Notes: a model not told the origin generated them from the letters alone. DNA of 64,000 bases from Bdellovibrionales bacterium (GCA_016786465.1 JAEUWC010000017.1:1-64000); one strand, 5' to 3'; counted from the stretch's first letter, positions 53,198-61,868 are shown. Translations and numbers: made by a program.

Positions 53198-53846
53198 AAA
53201 AGTCGCGGCAATGTCGCAGCTGGCGGGCGGCGTGGGTCACGAGCTTGGAAACATCCTTCTTCGCATCATGGGAAAGATCGAACTGGCGCAGATGGAAGAA
53301 GACACAGCCAAGTCGAAGAACTATTTAGAATCGGCGATGGCCGCCTGCGAACGCATGACGCTTTTGATTCGAAATCTTCAGTCCTTTGGCCGAGTCGCCG
53401 TGCATCCACAGAAGCAAGACTTGATGCCCGTCATTCATAAAGCCCTACGTCTTTTGGAAGGGGACGCTTCTAAGTATAAAGGTAAGATGATTCTTCAGGG
53501 CCCCAAGGCGGCGGTTTGTCATTTTGATGAACAGCCTTTTCTTCAAGTGATCAATAATTTGACGCTGAACGGTCTGCAGTCGATGCCCAAAGGCGGAGAA
53601 CTGAAAATAACGGTCACCGATCAGGATCCGAAGTGGATTTGGGTGACTATCCAAGACCAAGGTGTGGGTATGGACGATGCGTTGAAGGCACAGTCGTTCG
53701 AATGGGGCTTCACAACTCGCGGCGCCCGCGGTGCCGGGCTTGGACTTCCCATTGCTCGTGATATCCTGAATGAGCATCAGGCCCAGTTTGAACTTGTATC
53801 GCAAGCCGGTCAGGGAACGACGGTGAAAATCGGAGTTCCGCGGTAA
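53178..53846 (+). CDS. Histidine kinase catalytic polypeptide
   Basis: A 222-residue soluble product from ATG 53178 with only the kinase core. H-box GGVGHELGNILL has the phosphoacceptor at His21. N-box NNLTLNGLQSM, G1 DQGVGMDD, G2 GLGLPIA and the end SQAGQGTTVKIGVP show an intact ATP site. It lacks any sensor of its own and overlaps the sensor gene by 20 bases. It is followed 9 bases later by a receiver-GGDEF gene, its likely phosphorelay partner. A longer in-frame reading begins at 53145. Confidence 0.88.
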   Translation: MKPASNEKVAAMSQLAGGVGHELGNILLRIMGKIELAQMEEDTAKSKNYLESAMAACERMTLLIRNLQSFGRVAVHPQKQDLMPVIHKALRLLEGDASKYKGKMILQGPKAAVCHFDEQPFLQVINNLTLNGLQSMPKGGELKITVTDQDPKWIWVTIQDQGVGMDDALKAQSFEWGFTTRGARGAGLGLPIARDILNEHQAQFELVSQAGQGTTVKIGVPR

Positions 53847-53855
53847 CCCAGAACT

Positions 53856-54803
53856 ATGACGATTCTTTCGAAGACAGAAACCAAAGGAAAAAGAATTTTG
53901 GTCGTGGACGACGACAAGCAAAGCTTGGACGTCGTGACGGAATTCGTTTCTAAGGAAGGCTTGGCCGTGACCAGTGCCGCAGACGTTGAAGCCGCACTTC
54001 ATCGTGTTCGGGCTTGGAAACCACACGTGGTTCTTCTGGACATGAATCTTCCGGGTGCCACCGGAATAGAATTGGTGGGGCGAATTCGCCAACTGTCTCC
54101 GGACGAATACACGGCGATTGTTTTGATTTCAGGAGAAATCGAAGAAGACTTTGTCTTAAAGGGGATCGATGCGGGCGCGGACGACTATCTGGGCAAGCCG
54201 TTTCGATCCGTTGAACTTTTAAGTCGGATCCGCGCGATGCTTCATTTGAAAGAACTGCAAGACAGTCTTCGTCGCAGTCACCATCGGATCGAAGAACTGA
54301 CTAGCACCGACGAACTGACTGGCCTGTTCAATATGAAAGCGATGTACCGCGATGCCGAAAACGAAGTCCTTCGTTGTAAGCGCTTTCGCAAACCGATTTC
54401 TGGAATCTTGGTGAACCTGGATCAGTTCACCACCGTGAACGAAAACGCGGACTTTCTATTCGGAAACGTGGTTCTAAAGGAAGTCGGTGCCATCATCAAA
54501 AGGGCGGTTCGGAACATGGATTACGCTGCCCGAGTGGGCGCCGATGAATTCTTCATTCTTTTGCCTGAAACGGACCTAGCCGGTGCCGAATATGTCGCCA
54601 ATCGGATTCGCGAAAGCATTCAGACCGCTGAATTCAAAGCCGATCGATATTCCGCAAAGATTACAGCGTGTTTGGGTGTTGCTGGATTCAGTTTAGAGCA
54701 CACCGGAACCGGCATGGGCGAGCTTTATCGCAATTGTAATGAATCCCTGCGTTCAGCCAAGGTCGGGGGCACGAACCGAACGGAAATCTATTCCTTCGTC
54801 TAA
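53856..54803 (+). CDS. Receiver + degenerate GGDEF (GADEF) protein, probable c-di-GMP effector
   Basis: The 315-residue product has an intact receiver (VVDDD, Asp62 in LLDMNLPGATG, KPF). A short linker leads to a GGDEF-family domain from about 150 (STDELTGLFN). The signature is RVGADEF (228-232) in place of GGDEF. The substrate-binding line reads FTTVNENADFLFGN where active enzymes have FK-x-IND-xx-GH-xx-GD. The inhibitory I-site RxxD (Arg219, Asp222), spaced five residues before the signature, is kept. The likely outcome is poor cyclase activity but c-di-GMP binding. It probably receives phosphate from the kinase at 53178. Confidence 0.9.
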   Translation: MTILSKTETKGKRILVVDDDKQSLDVVTEFVSKEGLAVTSAADVEAALHRVRAWKPHVVLLDMNLPGATGIELVGRIRQLSPDEYTAIVLISGEIEEDFVLKGIDAGADDYLGKPFRSVELLSRIRAMLHLKELQDSLRRSHHRIEELTSTDELTGLFNMKAMYRDAENEVLRCKRFRKPISGILVNLDQFTTVNENADFLFGNVVLKEVGAIIKRAVRNMDYAARVGADEFFILLPETDLAGAEYVANRIRESIQTAEFKADRYSAKITACLGVAGFSLEHTGTGMGELYRNCNESLRSAKVGGTNRTEIYSFV

Positions 54804-54835
54804 GTTCTTTTGATAGATGACAATCCTAGTCATCT

Positions 54836-55498
54836 ATGAAGTTTTCCCGTTTTTTCAAGCACCCGGTTTTCACCAGCATCGCAATCGGCATCGTCGTGGG
54901 CGCGGGCGCTCCACCTTCTATTCCCATTTGGGCGAAATTCTTCATTCCGAAAACGACCTATTCGGACGTGGATCACCGCGGATACGATGTTCAGGCCGAT
55001 TTTTCGACCGTTGTGAAAAACGTTCGATGGGATCGCTTGAAAGTCGCATCTTTGGATTTTGAAAACTGGAAGAAGATGGGCGCAACCGGGGTCAATGAAA
55101 TGATCATCGTCGAACGTTACTCGACGGATCACCTTTTGGTCTGGGTTCACATGTCAGCTTCAGGTGCTTCTTCAAAGCACTTTTACGACGTTTGGGTCTT
55201 TGACGAAATTTCTGGACCGGGCACTTTTGGCAACACCTTTCAGTTGGTCCACCCAACAAAAACTTACAAAGATTCAAAGGGTCGAACGCTGCCGGATTCA
55301 CCGGCTTTTTCGTTCATGCAAGGGTCATGGTACTTGCAGTCTCGTCCCGGCAACGAAGCTGCGATTCGCTACTTTGTGGATGCGACTGTGGCGTCTGGCA
55401 TCCCAAGTTTCCTGGTAGGACCGATCGCCAGCCGCAGCATGGCACGCAGCATTCGCGATTTGATCGAAGCCCTTGCGAAATCGGCGCAAGTCCGATGA
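54836..55498 (+). CDS. Exported or membrane-anchored protein of unknown function
   Basis: Not recognised. The 220-residue product has a hydrophobic N-terminal segment (about 10-30, FTSIAIGIVVGAG) and a mature beta-rich part with VRWDRLKVASLDFENWKKMG and HFYDVWVFDEI. The strand pattern and mass resemble SRPBCC/START-like lipid-binding domains, but no signature is clear. It lies between the REC-GADEF gene and ntrY in the same direction, so it might belong to the signalling row. Confidence 0.7.
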   Translation: MKFSRFFKHPVFTSIAIGIVVGAGAPPSIPIWAKFFIPKTTYSDVDHRGYDVQADFSTVVKNVRWDRLKVASLDFENWKKMGATGVNEMIIVERYSTDHLLVWVHMSASGASSKHFYDVWVFDEISGPGTFGNTFQLVHPTKTYKDSKGRTLPDSPAFSFMQGSWYLQSRPGNEAAIRYFVDATVASGIPSFLVGPIASRSMARSIRDLIEALAKSAQVR

Positions 55499-55509
55499 AA
55501 TCGGCCTAA

Positions 55510-57783
55510 ATGGCTTTGACGCAGGAAGAAAAAGAAAAGCTGAAAAGGCGGCGCGAATGGATCGCGGTCGCGGTGTTGGGATTTTTCTTTGTCCTGCTGA
55601 CTCTTGCTGAATTCAGGCTCAGCAGAATTTCCAGCACTTTGCCGTTCGTGAACTCGATCTTTTTTTTCGGGCTTCTGAACGTCAACATCATCATTCTGAT
55701 CGCGTTGGTCTGGTTGGTTTTCCGAAACGTCGGAAAAGTCTTTATTGAAAGACGAAGTCAGATCCTGGGATCCCGCCTAAAAACCAAACTGGTCATTTCT
55801 TTTCTGGGGTTTTCCATTATCCCGACGCTGACCTTGTTTTTCATTTCAGCCCTGTACATCAATTCCAGCTTCGACAAGTGGTTCTCGATCAAGATTCAAA
55901 ACACGCTTCAAGCGTCTTTGGACATCACACAAACTTTTTACAAAAATTCAGATTCGACGGCGATGCACTTTGCTGAACATCTTTCCAGTTTGATCAGCCG
56001 TCGACTTCCCGGCGGCGGAAGCCTGGAAGGCTTGGGGCCTTTTTTACGTCAACAGCGCGAACTTTTAGCGCTGGATGCTGTCGAATTTTATTCAGATCCA
56101 TTGGATGAACGCTTGATTGCCCATCGGCCTTTGACCACCGAACTGAATCAAACCTTTCCGCGGCTTCCCCTGGATCTTTTGGATCGCGCTTTCAACGGTG
56201 AACAAGTTTCCGCAATTCACCACGTGGGTAGCGGCGACCTGATTCGCTGCCTTTTTCCAATCAAGCTTTCGAAAACGAACAAGGTCGTCGGAATCACGGT
56301 GGTCAATACCTACATTCCAGCAAGCCTGATCAATAAGGCGGACGAAATCGCAAGCGTGTTTGACGACTATCGCGACGTGAATCCCCTGAAGTACCCAATG
56401 AAGACCACCTATTTCGTCATCCTGATCATGATCACGCTGGTGATTCTGGTCGTCGCGACTTGGGCGGGTTTGTACATTGCCCGCGAATTGACGGTTCCCG
56501 TGGAACGCTTGGTTCAGGGTGCAAAGGAAGTCGGCGCAGGCAATCTGGATGTCACCGTTCAATCGGTGGGGAAAGATGAAATTTCAGTTCTGGTTGAATC
56601 GTTCAACAAGATGACCCACGACCTTCGCGACAACCGCGAAATGCTGACCCAGGCTTCTGCTGACTTGGAAAAGCGCCGAATGCAGCTGGAAACGGTTTTG
56701 GCAAACGTTGGAACGGGCGTTTTGGTCGTGGATCGAAACGGCGAAATCACAACCTTTAATTTCGCGCTTTCACAGCTTCTTCAGATTCCGCAGGATCAGG
56801 CGCTTGGAAAAAACTTTCATTCCATCTTTAGCGGAGAAACCGAGCCGCTTGAGCGGGTCGTTCGCCGATCCTTGGCCATCGAAGGCCCAATCACGCAGAT
56901 CCAAGCCGAAACACTGGCCAAAGACACTGCCGAACAGTGGACTTTCAAAGGACAAGAAAGCAGCCGAAATCTTTCCGCGATTGCAACGCCGCTTTGGGGC
57001 CCAGACAGCAGTCGCCCATGGGGTGTGGTCATCGCAGTCGACGATATGACCACCGTGGTGAAGGGGCAGCGGGAAATGGCGTGGCGCGAAGTGGCCAAAA
57101 GAATCGCACACGAAATCAAGAACCCGCTGACACCGATCAAGCTTTCCGCACAAAGACTTCAGCGTCGCCTGGGTCACTTCCAAGGGCAAGATGCGGTCCT
57201 GTTAAAGGAATGCACCGAAACCATCGTGAAACACACGGACGAACTGAAAGAAATGGTGAACGAATTTTCGAATTTTGCGCGCTTCCCGGAAGCTTCGCCC
57301 GCGCCGCATGATTTGAATTCGGCACTTTCGGAAGTCACCCGTCTTTTCGATCAAGCGCACCCGGAAGTTCATTTAAGTTTTGAGCCGGATCCGTCGCTTC
57401 CTATTTTCGAATTTGATCGTGATCAGATGAAACGGGTTTTGATCAACTTGTTGGATAACGCGGTCGGTGCCCTCGCGGGTCAGAATGACAAACCCAAAGT
57501 GATTCGTGTTCAGACGCGCTTTCGTCCGGAACTGGAAATGGCGATTCTGCTGGTGCAGGACAATGGCCCCGGAATGGATGACGAAGTGAAGGACCGTGTT
57601 TTTGAACCCTACTTTTCAACCAAAGAAGGCGGAACCGGCTTGGGTCTTTCCATCGTCAAGAGAATCGTAAACGACCACGACGGCTTTGTTCGCGTTCAGT
57701 CCGCGACCGCCGAAGGCACCCAGTTTCTGGTCGAACTTCCAACGCGAATTTCGGATCGACAACCCAGAAGAAATTATTTCTAG
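55510..57783 (+). CDS. NtrY-like membrane histidine kinase
   Basis: The 757-residue product has three transmembrane helices near the N-terminus (about 17-35, 48-70 and 93-115), a large periplasmic stretch, and a fourth helix at about 300-320. HAMP (ELTVPVERLVQGAKEVGAG), a PAS domain (about 390-500, GVLVVDRNGEITTFN), HisKA (IAHEIKNPLTPIKLSAQRL, His near residue 534) and HATPase (LLDNAVGA, DNGPGMDD, GTGLGLSI) follow in order. This is the NtrY layout, linked to nitrogen, redox or envelope control in other bacteria. The regulator gene follows after 19 bases. Confidence 0.94.
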   Translation: MALTQEEKEKLKRRREWIAVAVLGFFFVLLTLAEFRLSRISSTLPFVNSIFFFGLLNVNIIILIALVWLVFRNVGKVFIERRSQILGSRLKTKLVISFLGFSIIPTLTLFFISALYINSSFDKWFSIKIQNTLQASLDITQTFYKNSDSTAMHFAEHLSSLISRRLPGGGSLEGLGPFLRQQRELLALDAVEFYSDPLDERLIAHRPLTTELNQTFPRLPLDLLDRAFNGEQVSAIHHVGSGDLIRCLFPIKLSKTNKVVGITVVNTYIPASLINKADEIASVFDDYRDVNPLKYPMKTTYFVILIMITLVILVVATWAGLYIARELTVPVERLVQGAKEVGAGNLDVTVQSVGKDEISVLVESFNKMTHDLRDNREMLTQASADLEKRRMQLETVLANVGTGVLVVDRNGEITTFNFALSQLLQIPQDQALGKNFHSIFSGETEPLERVVRRSLAIEGPITQIQAETLAKDTAEQWTFKGQESSRNLSAIATPLWGPDSSRPWGVVIAVDDMTTVVKGQREMAWREVAKRIAHEIKNPLTPIKLSAQRLQRRLGHFQGQDAVLLKECTETIVKHTDELKEMVNEFSNFARFPEASPAPHDLNSALSEVTRLFDQAHPEVHLSFEPDPSLPIFEFDRDQMKRVLINLLDNAVGALAGQNDKPKVIRVQTRFRPELEMAILLVQDNGPGMDDEVKDRVFEPYFSTKEGGTGLGLSIVKRIVNDHDGFVRVQSATAEGTQFLVELPTRISDRQPRRNYF

Positions 57784-57802
57784 AATGGGGTAGGCTAGGC
57801 GC

Positions 57803-59185
57803 ATGTCCCGGTCCGTATTGATCATCGACGACGAAGAATCCATCCGACAGTCGCTTTCTGGCGTTTTGACGGACGAAGGGTATCAAGTTCGGGTCGCTAG
57901 TGGCGGAAAGAAGGGTCTAGAAGCCCTAAGATCTGAAAAGTCAGATCTGATCCTGTTGGACATCTGGATGCCGGAACTGGATGGTTTGGAAGTCTTAAAG
58001 CAAATCCGCCAGGAATGGCCCGATCAGATCGTGGTCATGATGTCAGGTCACGGAACCATCGATACGGCCGTTCGCGCCACCAAGGCCGGCGCATTTGATT
58101 TTATTGAAAAGCCGCTATCGCTTGAAAAACTTTTGGTCATTCTTTCGAACGCGTCGAATGTTTCGGATTTGGCACGTGAAAACGCGGCTCTTCGAAAACA
58201 GCTGACTCGGAACAAAACTCTGGTCGGCGAAAGTCCGCAGATGAAACAGATTCGGGAAATGGTCAAGCGGGTTGCTCCGACTACGGGTTCCGTTTTGATC
58301 ACCGGCGAAAACGGAACCGGAAAAGAAGTTTTGGCCCACAGTATTCACGCGCTTTCTCAGCGCTTTAGCAAACCCTTTATCGAAGTGAACTGCGCAGCCA
58401 TCCCCGAAGAACTGATCGAAAGTGAATTGTTTGGTCACATGAAGGGCGCTTTCACGGGGGCCACGGATCTTCGTCGGGGCAAGTTCGATATGGCCGATAA
58501 AGGAACGCTTTTTTTGGATGAAATTGGCGATATGTCGCTGAAAACTCAGGCCAAAATTCTGCGTATTCTTCAGGATCAAAAGTTTGAACGGGTCGGGGGT
58601 TCCCAAACGATTTCGGTCGACGTGCGGATCATCGCCGCAACCAATAAGGACCTCAAGGCCGCGATTCAAAAGGGTGAATTTCGTGAAGATCTTTTCTATC
58701 GTTTGAACGTCATTCCTTTCGTGATTCCTCCGCTTCGGGAAAGAAAAAAAGATATCCCGGTTTTGGCCGAACACTTTTTGAAAGAAGCCGCCGTAAACCA
58801 CCAACGAAAGCCACGAAAGTGGTCGTCAGAAGCGATGAACGTTTTGTCGGAATATTCGTGGCCGGGAAACGTTCGCGAATTGAAGAACTTGGTTGAACGT
58901 TTGGTGATTTTGACGACGGAAGAAGAAGACGGGCAGGAAGTTTCAGCTAACCATGTTCTGGAAAACTTGGAAGGCGAAGTCCGAGTCCAGCAGATCAAGG
59001 GCGATCCCGAAAGCCAGGCCAAGAACCTTCGCGATGCGCGCCAGGAATTCGAAAAAGATTTCATTGAAAAATCTTTGGCCGAAAACGACTGGAACATTTC
59101 AAAAACCGCGGCGGTCTTGGGAATCGAGCGAAGTTACCTTCACCGAAAGATCAAGTCTTTCGGGATCGAAGTCCCAGAAAACTAG
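57803..59185 (+). CDS. NtrX/NtrC-type sigma-54-dependent response regulator
   Basis: The 460-residue product has a receiver (Asp53 in LLDIWMPELDG), a central AAA+ sigma-54 activator domain with Walker A GENGTGKE, the GAFTGA loop that contacts sigma-54, LFLDEIGDMS, and an R-finger region (ERKKDIPVLAEHF). A Fis-type helix-turn-helix closes it (NISKTAAVLGIERSYLHRKIK). GENGTGKE differs from the usual GESGTGKE by one residue. It is the partner of the kinase at 55510. Confidence 0.95.
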   Translation: MSRSVLIIDDEESIRQSLSGVLTDEGYQVRVASGGKKGLEALRSEKSDLILLDIWMPELDGLEVLKQIRQEWPDQIVVMMSGHGTIDTAVRATKAGAFDFIEKPLSLEKLLVILSNASNVSDLARENAALRKQLTRNKTLVGESPQMKQIREMVKRVAPTTGSVLITGENGTGKEVLAHSIHALSQRFSKPFIEVNCAAIPEELIESELFGHMKGAFTGATDLRRGKFDMADKGTLFLDEIGDMSLKTQAKILRILQDQKFERVGGSQTISVDVRIIAATNKDLKAAIQKGEFREDLFYRLNVIPFVIPPLRERKKDIPVLAEHFLKEAAVNHQRKPRKWSSEAMNVLSEYSWPGNVRELKNLVERLVILTTEEEDGQEVSANHVLENLEGEVRVQQIKGDPESQAKNLRDARQEFEKDFIEKSLAENDWNISKTAAVLGIERSYLHRKIKSFGIEVPEN

Positions 59186-59193
59186 AACGCAAA

Positions 59194-59433
59194 TCAGCTA
59201 GCTGGTTTTTCAGCTGGCTTTTCGTTTTTCTTTTCCTTGCCGTGCTTGTGTTCTTTTTTCTTGTGGTGCGAGCATTCGCCGTTGGCGCAGTCGCCCTTGC
59301 ACTTTTCATCTTCACACTTGGTGCAGTCGCAGTCTTTACCTTTGTCTGCGAAGCTGACCGAAGTATTACCCAGAACCAAGCCCAATCCCATCAATCCTGC
59401 CAACGTAGCTGATGCTAACTTATTGTTTTTCAT
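59194..59433 (-). CDS. Small periplasmic Cys/His-rich, Lys-rich peptide (putative metal binder)
   Basis: A 79-residue product with a signal peptide (cleavage near SFA), then a cluster of six cysteines (DCDCTKCEDEKCKGDC, GEC). A His/Lys run (SHHKKKEHKHGKEKK) and a Lys/Pro/Ala tail follow. AAGGAG is the ribosome site. The composition suggests binding of a transition metal in the periplasm; no family is recognised. Convergent with the ntrX-like gene, gap 8 bases. Confidence 0.82.
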   Translation of the reverse strand: MKNNKLASATLAGLMGLGLVLGNTSVSFADKGKDCDCTKCEDEKCKGDCANGECSHHKKKEHKHGKEKKNEKPAEKPAS

Positions 59434-59528
59434 ATAGAATTCTCCTTATCGAATAACGATTTGGTTGTTACAAGTAAGGATACGGGCAGTTCCTGAAAAA
59501 TGTGACCAAAAAGTGATACTAGGGGCCC

Positions 59529-60248
59529 ATGAAGACAGAATTAGCTGTGGCATTGGACTTTCCCACCCGGGAACAGGCCGAAGATTTTTTGGCACGACTG
59601 AAAAATCTTTCAGCCGCAGATCAGAAGCGGGTCGTCTTGAAGGTCGGTCTGGAACTTTTCCTGGCCACAGGCGCTGACTGGGTTCGCAGCTTGATCGCGA
59701 ATGGCTACCGCGTCTTTTTGGACTTAAAATTTCATGACATTCCTAACACAGTGGTCGGGGCGGCCTTGCAAGCGGGGCGGATGGGCGCCGATTTTTTCAC
59801 GCTTCACCTTTCGGGCGGTGGCCCGATGATGCAAAAGGTAAAAGCTGCGCTTGACCAAGCGGTTTCGGAAAAAGAATTTGCGAAGCGTCCGCGGGTCTTA
59901 GGGGTTTCCGTTCTTACTTCGTTTTCTGAAAAAGATTTTGCAGCGGTCTATTCAGGTAAAGGGGTGTCTGACGCCGTTCGGGATTGGGTCAGCCTGGGCC
60001 AAGCTTCGGGGGTTGATGGGATCGTTTGTTCGCCTCACGAAGTTGCGCAAGTGAAGTCGCAGTTCCCCTCGCTTTTCACGGTGGTTCCGGGAATTCGCCC
60101 ATCCGGGTCGGACGCCGGCGATCAAGCGCGGGTGATGACGCCCAAAGACGCTTCGAAGGCCGGTGCTGACTTGATCGTGGTGGGTCGACCGATTACTCAG
60201 GCCAAAGACCCAGTTGCAGTGATTCAGTCCATTTTGGGAGAACTTTAG
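59529..60248 (+). CDS. pyrF: Orotidine-5'-phosphate decarboxylase
   Basis: Last step of UMP synthesis. The catalytic network is seen in DLKFHDIPNTV (Asp65, Lys67, Asp70). The N-terminal ELAVALDFPTREQAE, the phosphate-binding PGIRPSGSDAGDQAR and the closing GADLIVVGRPIT are typical. The 239 residues match the family. Start ATG at 59529. rlmB follows after two bases. Confidence 0.97.
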   Translation: MKTELAVALDFPTREQAEDFLARLKNLSAADQKRVVLKVGLELFLATGADWVRSLIANGYRVFLDLKFHDIPNTVVGAALQAGRMGADFFTLHLSGGGPMMQKVKAALDQAVSEKEFAKRPRVLGVSVLTSFSEKDFAAVYSGKGVSDAVRDWVSLGQASGVDGIVCSPHEVAQVKSQFPSLFTVVPGIRPSGSDAGDQARVMTPKDASKAGADLIVVGRPITQAKDPVAVIQSILGEL

Positions 60249-60250
60249 TC

Positions 60251-61018
60251 ATGCCCGTTCAGGTCAAAAATCCGCACAGTGTCCTGGCTGCTTTGTTGAA
60301 TCGCCCCAAGGATGTGAAGGCCATTGCGATGTCGCCCACATTGGCTGAATCCGACCAGGTCTGGGGTCGCGTTGCGAAACTTGCTCGCGAAAACAAGATT
60401 CAAATTCAAAGCGCCAAGGCCGTGCGTCCCGCCGATAAAGGAGAACGGGGCGATCGCGGTGACGGTCGTGTGGGAATCGCTGAAGCGACGATCTTGGAAA
60501 AGCAGCCGATTTCCTGCGAAGAACTTTTTGCGGATGCACAGGAAAAGAAGGGCGGGAAAGGACTTTGGCTAGCCCTGGACTGCCTTCAAGACCCCCACAA
60601 TGTCGGGGCGATCTTTCGGGCTGCTTCTTTTTTTGGAGTTCAGGGAATTCTGATGACTCAGGAACGTTCGGCTCCATTAAGTTCGACAGTCTACGATATT
60701 TCGTGCGGCGGCATCGAAACGGTGCCCTTTGCGTCCCAGGTCAACCTTCGCCAGGCGCTTGAAGCCGCTAAGGAAGCGGGGCTTTGGATTTTGGGTACCT
60801 CGGAGCACGCCCATGATTCCTATCTGAAAATCGATCGGGATCGTCCTTGGCTATTGGTTCTGGGTAATGAAGAAAAGGGGATGCGTCGTCTGACCGAGGA
60901 GTCTTGTGATCTGATGTGTCGTGTGGATCCGATTTCGGCCGGAACCGACGCGCAGGGGCAGGTTACTTCATTGAATGTTTCTGTTGCTGCTGGGATCTTG
61001 ATCTCGCGCTTTGCTTAG
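60251..61018 (+). CDS. rlmB: TrmH/SpoU-family RNA 2'-O-methyltransferase (RlmB-like)
   Basis: A 255-residue trefoil-knot methyltransferase, probably modifying G2251 of 23S rRNA. The three SpoU motifs are present: LDCLQDPHNVGAIFRAASFF, LVLGNEEKGMRRLT and SLNVSVAAGIL. The N-terminal 75 residues look like the ribosomal-protein-L30e-like substrate-binding domain. It lies two bases after pyrF and 24 bases before the tRNA-Thr gene. The exact target could be a different RNA. Confidence 0.9.
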   Translation: MPVQVKNPHSVLAALLNRPKDVKAIAMSPTLAESDQVWGRVAKLARENKIQIQSAKAVRPADKGERGDRGDGRVGIAEATILEKQPISCEELFADAQEKKGGKGLWLALDCLQDPHNVGAIFRAASFFGVQGILMTQERSAPLSSTVYDISCGGIETVPFASQVNLRQALEAAKEAGLWILGTSEHAHDSYLKIDRDRPWLLVLGNEEKGMRRLTEESCDLMCRVDPISAGTDAQGQVTSLNVSVAAGILISRFA

Positions 61019-61042
61019 CGTATCACCTTGAGTACCGTTTTC

Positions 61043-61118
61043 GCTGAAATAGCTCAGTTGGTAGAGCAACGGTTTTGTAAACCGTAGGTCGTGGGTTCGA
61101 TCCCCTCTTTCAGCACCA
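61043..61118 (+). tRNA. tRNA-Thr (anticodon TGT)
   Basis: Acceptor GCTGAAA pairs with TTTCAGC. The anticodon stem ACGGT/ACCGT has loop TTTGTAA (TGT), and the T loop is TTCGATC. CCA is encoded. First of a tRNA row matching E. coli thrU-tyrU-glyT-thrT-tufB. Confidence 0.97.
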
Positions 61119-61138
61119 TCTTTATTTAGGATTTAAAC

Positions 61139-61224
61139 GGAGAGATACCCAAGTGGCCAAAGGGACCAGACTGTAAATCTGGCGGCTTATGCCTTCGAAA
61201 GTTCGAATCTTTCTCTCTCCACCA
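61139..61224 (+). tRNA. tRNA-Tyr (anticodon GTA)
   Basis: 86 nt with a long variable arm (class II). Acceptor GGAGAGA/TCTCTCC, anticodon stem CCAGA/TCTGG with loop CTGTAAA (GTA), CCA encoded. Confidence 0.96.
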
Positions 61225-61282
61225 TTCCTACCGACTCAAATCCCCTGCTTGTATTTGTGCGGGTTTCCCTTAACGTCAACTC

Positions 61283-61684
61283 ATGATGAAGAATAGCGTA
61301 CTCTCGTTGGTGGCGTTTTTTGGATTGTCCTCTTTGGCTCAGGCTCAACCGATGCCTTCCGTAAGCGCCTGTCAGGTCGAGGCTCTGGCTGCGGCCGGGC
61401 TTCTTTCGACCTTCGATACAGATAAAAACGGCAAATTTTCTGTGGCGGAAGCTAAGGGGGCCTACGAAACCTTTGCTCCTTACATCAAGAAGTACACCGG
61501 TCAGGATTCCGATCGGGTCAACCTTGGAATTTTCACTTATGTCCTTCGCTATGAAGCCCTTCCGAAGCAGACCTTAACTGGCCGGCTGAAACTGGCCGTT
61601 TGGTTGGCGAAGAAAAGGTTTTGGAAGTTTGAAAAGACCAAGGGACAAGTCATTAACGCGATGATGGCCGTTTTCTGTAATTAA
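61283..61684 (+). CDS. Exported EF-hand protein inside the tRNA-tuf block
   Basis: The 133-residue product has a signal peptide (cleavage near AQAQ) and one canonical EF-hand loop, DTDKNGKFSVAE at residues 45-56 (Asp, Asp, Asn, Ser, Glu all in place). A helical remainder with basic stretches follows, and a cysteine near each end could form a disulfide. It would bind calcium outside the cytoplasm. The gene lies between tRNA-Tyr and tRNA-Gly, inside a tRNA-tuf array that normally has no protein gene here. No family is recognised. Confidence 0.82.
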   Translation: MMKNSVLSLVAFFGLSSLAQAQPMPSVSACQVEALAAAGLLSTFDTDKNGKFSVAEAKGAYETFAPYIKKYTGQDSDRVNLGIFTYVLRYEALPKQTLTGRLKLAVWLAKKRFWKFEKTKGQVINAMMAVFCN

Positions 61685-61839
61685 ACGCCCCGCGTCGTTG
61701 TTTGGACTGTTTAGGTTGGCCAAAAATCACTTGGCCTTGACCTAAAAAATGGTAAGGATTCCCAGTCTCCCCTTCTTAAAGGCGCGGGTTTTTTCTTTTT
61801 TCATTTCGTCACGACTGATTAAAAAGTCGGGAAAAATGC

Positions 61840-61868
61840 AAAAAAGGGCGGACTTTTGCCTCTTTTTT
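61840..61868 (+). terminator. Terminator-like hairpin before tRNA-Gly
   Basis: Arms AAAAAAGGG and CCTCTTTTTT-type pair with one G-T, loop of about 11 nt, T-run at the end. It may close the transcript of the EF-hand gene, after which a new promoter would serve tRNA-Gly, tRNA-Thr and tuf. A GGCCAA/TTGGCC hairpin lies earlier, at about 61715-61733. Confidence 0.5.
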
